A stretch of DNA of 64,000 nucleotides from an uncultured Lachnospiraceae bacterium (GTDB lineage Bacteria; Bacillota; Clostridia; Lachnospirales; Lachnospiraceae). The notes under the pieces are model-generated. The model saw nothing but the letters and a program-made list of their open reading frames with translations. It was not told the DNA's origin and made no database searches. Both the position numbers and the translations under genes were made by a program. How positions within the stretch are numbered: position 1 is the first letter of the stretch; each line of letters begins with the position of its first letter. The stretch lies in NCBI GenBank assembly GCA_902793685.1, contig CADBEN010000003.1, positions 62,001-126,000 on the forward strand, given 5' to 3'. Positions 59,673-64,000 of this stretch are shown piece after piece.

Positions 59673-60929
59673 TTACAGCCTCCCGCTGAAATCGAAGGTG
59701 GCGAAGTAATCCTTCGGCGTCTCGGCGCGCCGGATCATCTGCACGCTGCCGTCCTCCTTCAGGAGAAGCTCCGCGCTTCTCAGCTTTCCGTTGTACTGGT
59801 ATCCCATGGAGAAGCCGTGGGCGCCGGTATCGTGGATAAAAAGCAGGTCTCCCTTATCGATCTTCGGGAGCATCCGGTCCACCGCGAACTTGTCATTGTT
59901 CTCACAGAGAGAGCCGGTCACGTCGTACTTGTGGTCCAGAGGCGCGTCCTCTTTCCCGAGGACCGTGATGTGGTGGTAGGCGCCGTACATCGCCGGCCGC
60001 ATCAGGTTCACGGCGCAGGCATCGGTCCCGATGTATTCCTTCCAGATGTGCTTCTCGTGGATGGCCCGGGTGACCAGGGCGCCGTAGGGTCCCATCATGA
60101 AACGGCCCATCTCGGTATAGATGGCCACGTCGCCCATGCCCTCAGGCACCAGGATCTCCTCGTAGACCTTCCGCACGCCCTCGCCGATGGCAAGGATGTC
60201 GTTCGGCTCCTGCTCCGGCCGGTAGGGGATCCCGACGCCGCCGGAAAGGTTGACGAAGCGGATGTCCGCGCCGGTCTCCTTCTTCAGGCGCACTGCCTCG
60301 CGGAACAGGACGCCCGCCAGCTTCGGATAATACTCGTTCGTCACAGTGTTGCTGGCAAGGAATGCGTGGATGCCGAAGCGCTTCACACCCTTCGCCTTCA
60401 TGATCTTAAAGGCCTCCGTGATCTGATCCGGCATCATCCCGTACTTGGAATCTCCCGGATTGTCCATGATCCCGTTGGAAAGTTCGAACATGCCGCCCGG
60501 ATTATAGCGGCAGCTCATGGTCTCGGGCAGCTTTCCCAGCACCTGCTCCACCACGTCGATGTGGGTGATGTCGTCGAGGTTGATGATGGCGCCGAGCCTG
60601 TCCGCATAAGCAAACTCCTGAGGCGGAGTGTCATTGGAAGAGAACATGATCTGCTCCCCCGAGAACCCGCAGGCCTCGCTCATCATGAGCTCCGTCATGG
60701 AAGAGCAGTCTGTTCCGCAGCCGTACTCCTTCAGGATGTCCAGAAGGAAGGGATTCGGCGTCGCCTTCACGGCGAAGTACTCCCGGAATCCCGGATTCCA
60801 GGCAAAGGCCTGCTGCACCTTCGCGGCGTTCTCCCGGATGCCCTTCTCGTCATAGATGTGCCAGGGCGTGGGGTAAGTCTCCGCGATCTTTTCCGCCTGC
60901 TGCTTCGTGAGGAATGCTTTCTTTTCCAT
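59673..60929 (-). CDS. lysA: Diaminopimelate decarboxylase
   Basis: 418 residues, PLP-dependent fold-III enzyme for the last step of lysine synthesis. EYFAVKATPNPFLLDILKEY (PLP Lys), NLSGGVGIPYRPEQE (phosphate site), GSLCENNDKFAVDRM (active-site Cys at the dimer interface) and DTGAHGFSMGYQYNG. This is the short Clostridia variant, with the typical MEKKAFLTKQQAEKIAETYP opening. AAAGG precedes the ATG. Stand-alone. Confidence 0.9.
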   Translation of the reverse strand: MEKKAFLTKQQAEKIAETYPTPWHIYDEKGIRENAAKVQQAFAWNPGFREYFAVKATPNPFLLDILKEYGCGTDCSSMTELMMSEACGFSGEQIMFSSNDTPPQEFAYADRLGAIINLDDITHIDVVEQVLGKLPETMSCRYNPGGMFELSNGIMDNPGDSKYGMMPDQITEAFKIMKAKGVKRFGIHAFLASNTVTNEYYPKLAGVLFREAVRLKKETGADIRFVNLSGGVGIPYRPEQEPNDILAIGEGVRKVYEEILVPEGMGDVAIYTEMGRFMMGPYGALVTRAIHEKHIWKEYIGTDACAVNLMRPAMYGAYHHITVLGKEDAPLDHKYDVTGSLCENNDKFAVDRMLPKIDKGDLLFIHDTGAHGFSMGYQYNGKLRSAELLLKEDGSVQMIRRAETPKDYFATFDFSGRL

Positions 60930-61016
60930 ATAAAATCCTTTCCTGATGCGAACTTTTTTTCCGGGTACCCGTTCCCGGTTTCCCGTTATCTTCCGCCCGA
61001 AGCTTCCGCTTCCGGC

Positions 61017-61931
61017 TTAATTCTCAGTCTGACTGCCGCCGGCATCGTCCGCTTCGGTATGCTCCGCACCGACATGCACGTGGGTGTAAAGATGTTCCAT
61101 ACAGTATTCATGGTCGCCCTGACACTTGGAGCAGTACCGGAACTCCAGGCCCGGCGCGTCCAGCTCGGTCCTGCCGCAGACTGTACAGCGATGCCGCGCG
61201 GTCCGGTTCTGTTCCCGGGCGCGGTCGATGCTGACGATCTTTCCCGCGGGCCGGGATTCCGCTCCGCCGCTCTGTACCGCTCTCCGGTATTCCGCCTTCC
61301 GCCGCATCTCCTTCGGGCTGAAGCGCCGCATGGTGCCGGAGGAAGCGAGGAAGATGAACAGATTCAGAAGGCTGAGCACAATAGTGACCTTCTCCGCCAT
61401 GTTTCCCGTGAAGAAGGCATAAAGCTCCAGGATCCCGTACAGGACTGCCAGGTACTTTGCCTTGACCGGGATCACGAAGTAGAGATAGAAGCTCATCTCC
61501 GGGAAGGTCAGGGCGAAGGCCAGGAAGATCGACAGGTTCAGGTTCGCGGGAGTCAGGACGAACACCCGTCCCATGGCGAACCAGATGACAAAAGCCGCCA
61601 GGATGTGGAAAATGACGCCCAGGAACATGAACACATTGAAGCGGAAGGTCCCCCAGACATTCTCCAGGGTCATTCCCAGTGAATAATACATATAGAGAAG
61701 AAGCAGGCCCCAGAGCATGCTGGTGCCCGGCGGGTAGATGAGCCAGGTCACAAGCCGCCAGATCTGGCCGTGCAGGATCGCGTTCGGATCCAGCGCAAGA
61801 TACTGGTAGTACAGCATCGGCTGCCAGATGCTGATGACGAAACCGATGGCGTAGAGCACCGTAAAGTACCGCATCAGATCCCGGATGGCGTACCGTCCGA
61901 ATTTCCGTTCCAGTTTTTCAAAAGGTGTCAT
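61017..61931 (-). CDS. Rhomboid-fold membrane protein lacking the catalytic motif, with C-terminal zinc finger
   Basis: 304 residues after GGGAG. Six hydrophobic segments in the first 205 residues with a rhomboid/derlin layout: an LHGQIWRLVTWLIYPPGT loop after TM1, then VFMFLGVIFHILAAFVIW, and FPEMSFYLYFVIPVKAKYLA. Where active rhomboids have GxSG the sequence reads TPANLNLSIF, so protease activity is doubtful. The cytoplasmic tail ends in CTVCGRTELDAPGLEFRYCS, continuing KCQGDHEYCMEHLYTH, a Cys/His metal site. Probably a membrane scaffold or pseudoprotease. Confidence 0.75.
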   Translation of the reverse strand: MTPFEKLERKFGRYAIRDLMRYFTVLYAIGFVISIWQPMLYYQYLALDPNAILHGQIWRLVTWLIYPPGTSMLWGLLLLYMYYSLGMTLENVWGTFRFNVFMFLGVIFHILAAFVIWFAMGRVFVLTPANLNLSIFLAFALTFPEMSFYLYFVIPVKAKYLAVLYGILELYAFFTGNMAEKVTIVLSLLNLFIFLASSGTMRRFSPKEMRRKAEYRRAVQSGGAESRPAGKIVSIDRAREQNRTARHRCTVCGRTELDAPGLEFRYCSKCQGDHEYCMEHLYTHVHVGAEHTEADDAGGSQTEN

Positions 61932-62062
61932 ACCGAAAGCTCCCGGTCATATTGTCAAAATAATACAGCTGTGTAAAGAATTAACTGCAGATTCGATGAT
62001 ACCACAGTTCCGGCGCTGAGAAAAGAAGTGATTGGGGTGAACAGCCGGCCGGGATGTGTCGA

Positions 62063-62091
62063 TTGAATTTAAACCCCCTGTATGTTAGAAT
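62063..62091 (+). promoter_or_regulatory. Promoter of the activase gene
   Basis: TTGAAT (62063-62068), 17 bases, TAGAAT (62086-62091). The leader has a CCGGAG/CTCCGG hairpin (62101-62118) just before the coding start. Confidence 0.65.
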
Positions 62092-62160
62092 CAATCCATG
62101 CCGGAGACTGCCTCCGGTCTGTTTGTGTACTCTGCAAGAACGGAGATTTTCGAAATATAT

Positions 62161-64000
62161 ATGAACGAAAGCACTGCTGAAAACAAGGCCAGGCTGACGC
62201 TTGGCATCGATATCGGCTCCACCACCGTAAAGGTGGCCATCCTGGATGAGCAGCGGAACATTCTCTTTTCCGATTATGAGAGACATTTCGCGAACATCCA
62301 GGAGACCCTGGCGCGCCTTCTCGAGAAGGCGGAAAAGGTCCTCGGCCCGGTGCAGCTGATCCCGATGATCACCGGTTCCGGCGGCCTTACGCTGGCAAAG
62401 CACCTGAAGGTCACCTTTGTCCAGGAGGTCGTGGCCGTGGCGACGGCGCTGAAGTCCTTCGCGCCGAAGACCGACGTGGCTATCGAGCTGGGCGGCGAGG
62501 ACGCCAAGATCATCTATTTCACCGGCGGCATTGACCAGCGGATGAACGGCATCTGCGCCGGCGGCACCGGTTCCTTCATCGACCAGATGGCGGCCCTCCT
62601 GCAGACGGACGCTGCCGGTCTGAACGATTACGCGAAAAACTACAAAGCTATCTATCCCATCGCGGCGCGCTGCGGCGTGTTCGCGAAGACGGACATCCAG
62701 CCGCTGATCAACGAGGGCGCGACCCGCGAGGATCTGGCCGCCTCCATCTTCCAGGCGGTGGTGAACCAGACCATCTCGGGCCTCGCCTGCGGAAAGCCGA
62801 TCCGCGGCCACGTGGCGTTCCTCGGCGGCCCTCTGCACTTCCTGCCGGAGCTCAGGAATGCCTTTATCCGCACACTGAAGCTGACCGGGGAATACATCAT
62901 CGCCCCGGAAAACTCCCACCTGTTCGCGGCCATCGGCTCCGCCATAAACGCAGAGCTGAAGGTGCCGGGTCAGGAACCGCCGGAGCCCCGGGACATCGAA
63001 GAGCTGATCGCGACCCTGAAGCAGGGCGTGAAGATGGACCACGAGATCACCCGTCTGGCCCCGCTCTTCAAAGACCAGGCCGAGTATGACGGCTTCAAAG
63101 CGCGGCATGCGGGCCACTCGGTGAAGACCGCGGACTTCGAGAGCTACGAGGGAAATATCTTCCTCGGCATCGACGCCGGCTCCACCACCACGAAGATCGC
63201 CCTGGTGGACGAGGACGGTTCCCTGCTCTACAAGTTCTACGCGAACAATGACGGCTCCCCGCTGGCCACCTCTATCCGCGCGATGAAGGAAGTCCGGGAG
63301 CGCATGAATCCGAAGGCGAAGATCGTCTACTCCTGCTCCACCGGCTACGGCGAAGCGCTTCTCAAGGCTGCGTTCCTGCTGGACGAGGGCGAGGTCGAGA
63401 CCATCTCCCACTATTACGCGGCTGCGTTCTTCGAGCCGGAGGTGGACTGCATCCTGGACATCGGCGGCCAGGACATGAAGTGTATCCGCATCAAGGATCA
63501 GACGGTGGATTCGGTCCAGCTGAACGAGGCATGCTCCTCCGGCTGCGGCTCCTTCATCGAGACCTTCGCAAAGTCCCTGGACTATTCTGTCCAGGATTTC
63601 GCGAAGGAGGCCCTCTTCGCCACGGATCCCGTGGACCTGGGCACCCGCTGTACGGTCTTCATGAACTCCAACGTCAAGCAGGCCCAGAAGGAAGGCGCCA
63701 CCGTGGCGGACATCTCCTCGGGTCTTGCCTACTCCGTCATCAAGAACGCCCTGTTCAAGGTCATCAAGATCTCTGACGCGTCCAGTCTCGGACAGCACAT
63801 CGTGGTGCAGGGCGGAACCTTCTACAATGACGCAGTGCTGCGCGCCTTCGAGCATATCGCGGGCTGCGAATGCACCCGCCCGGACATTGCCGGCATCATG
63901 GGCGCCTTCGGCGCGGCCCTGATCGCCAGGGAACGCTGGGAAGGCAAAGAGACCACCATGCTGCCCATCGACAGGATCATCGGCCTCGAGTACCGGACCT
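62161..64000 (+). CDS. Tandem-domain 2-hydroxyacyl-CoA dehydratase activase-type protein (BadF/BcrA ATPase), 3' end beyond the window
   Basis: At least 613 codons, open to the window end. Two ASKHA ATPase domains: residues about 13-270 ([17 protein letters not shown], then [18 protein letters not shown] and [11 protein letters not shown]) and about 335-600 ([48 protein letters not shown]), the latter with the two cysteines that bridge the [4Fe-4S] cluster of activases. Long proteins of this type (about 1,400 residues) continue into DUF2229 and dehydratase-like parts. ATG at 62161 chosen by homology of the start; GGAG lies 15 bases away, and an ATG at 62098 is the alternative. Confidence 0.9.
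   Translation, partial: MNESTAENKARLTLGIDIGSTTVKVAILDEQRNILFSDYERHFANIQETLARLLEKAEKVLGPVQLIPMITGSGGLTLAKHLKVTFVQEVVAVATALKSFAPKTDVAIELGGEDAKIIYFTGGIDQRMNGICAGGTGSFIDQMAALLQTDAAGLNDYAKNYKAIYPIAARCGVFAKTDIQPLINEGATREDLAASIFQAVVNQTISGLACGKPIRGHVAFLGGPLHFLPELRNAFIRTLKLTGEYIIAPENSHLFAAIGSAINAELKVPGQEPPEPRDIEELIATLKQGVKMDHEITRLAPLFKDQAEYDGFKARHAGHSVKTADFESYEGNIFLGIDAGSTTTKIALVDEDGSLLYKFYANNDGSPLATSIRAMKEVRERMNPKAKIVYSCSTGYGEALLKAAFLLDEGEVETISHYYAAAFFEPEVDCILDIGGQDMKCIRIKDQTVDSVQLNEACSSGCGSFIETFAKSLDYSVQDFAKEALFATDPVDLGTRCTVFMNSNVKQAQKEGATVADISSGLAYSVIKNALFKVIKISDASSLGQHIVVQGGTFYNDAVLRAFEHIAGCECTRPDIAGIMGAFGAALIARERWEGKETTMLPIDRIIGLEYRT

Noticed and set aside
60930..61016. Possible lysine riboswitch before lysA
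   Set aside because: Only 87 bases separate the genes, too short for an L-box aptamer, and no matching structure was seen.
61981..63855. 624-codon open frame on the minus strand
   Set aside because: It lies opposite the clear activase coding sequence on the plus strand and has no ribosome-binding site or recognisable motif.

Overview
This 64 kb window looks like a chromosomal segment of a GC-rich (mid-to-high 50s % by eye), spore-lineage Clostridia member, probably Lachnospiraceae or a near relative. The evidence is AGGAGG ribosome-binding sites almost everywhere, sigma-A promoters of the TTGACA-17-TATAAT type, a CIRCE element, a GAAC-N4-GTTC (Firmicutes LexA) box before recA, RNase Y, a dipicolinate-synthase-A homologue, a TAXI/DUF1850 TRAP locus, choline-binding-type wall repeats and a tandem 2-hydroxyacyl-CoA dehydratase activase. 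Species cannot be fixed from the sequence. I saw no insertion sequence, prophage or CRISPR array. Nearly all long antisense reading frames are shadows caused by high GC at third positions.

Layout. 1-6.2 kb: a TRAP-TAXI receptor with the start of DUF1850, a CIRCE-controlled hsp20, an unknown gene, a wall-repeat secreted protein, a tiny membrane protein, a FlK-type thioesterase, a broken secreted peptide gene and an SseB-like protein. 6.3-11.2 kb: an unusual unit of two IPM-isomerase/aconitase-family heterodimers behind a gene fusing an HPr phosphocarrier domain to a D-lactate dehydrogenase. 11.4-23.8 kb: a PucR-type regulator divergent from a three-gene FAD/Fe-S amine or amino-acid dehydrogenase, followed by a complete Liv-type ABC importer, a DpaA homologue, a C_GCAxxG redox protein and CapA. 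23.9-32.6 kb: a heterodimeric ABC exporter, a CDF cation transporter, a STAS protein, sigma-54, a VOC-thioesterase fusion and a GH25 lysozyme.

32.7-39.3 kb: a DUF1576 membrane protein, three neighbouring zinc-ribbon proteins, a LysR regulator and an M14 peptidase. 39.4-44.4 kb: tRNA-Pro(UGG), the rlmL-rdgB-yfcE housekeeping run, and two NlpC/P60 wall hydrolases, one with a candidate WalR box at its promoter. 44.4-54.6 kb: NYN/PIN, DUF1700 and DUF1015 genes, then the amino-acid operon leuB-ilvD-ilvB-serC-serA. 54.7-64 kb: a second wall-repeat protein, rny, recX-recA with an SOS box, lysA, a rhomboid-like zinc-finger protein and, running off the right edge, a tandem-activase gene.

How they fit together. 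Leucine/valine/serine and lysine synthesis, DNA repair and RNA turnover are ordinary core functions. The accessory interest lies in the HPr-dehydrogenase plus double hydro-lyase operon (apparently linking PTS phosphoryl state to 2-hydroxyacid metabolism), the PucR-amine dehydrogenase-Liv importer catabolic block, the VOC-FlK fusion and the zinc-ribbon cluster. Several exported proteins share Ala/Glu/Thr-rich linkers, suggesting a common wall-spanning style in this organism.
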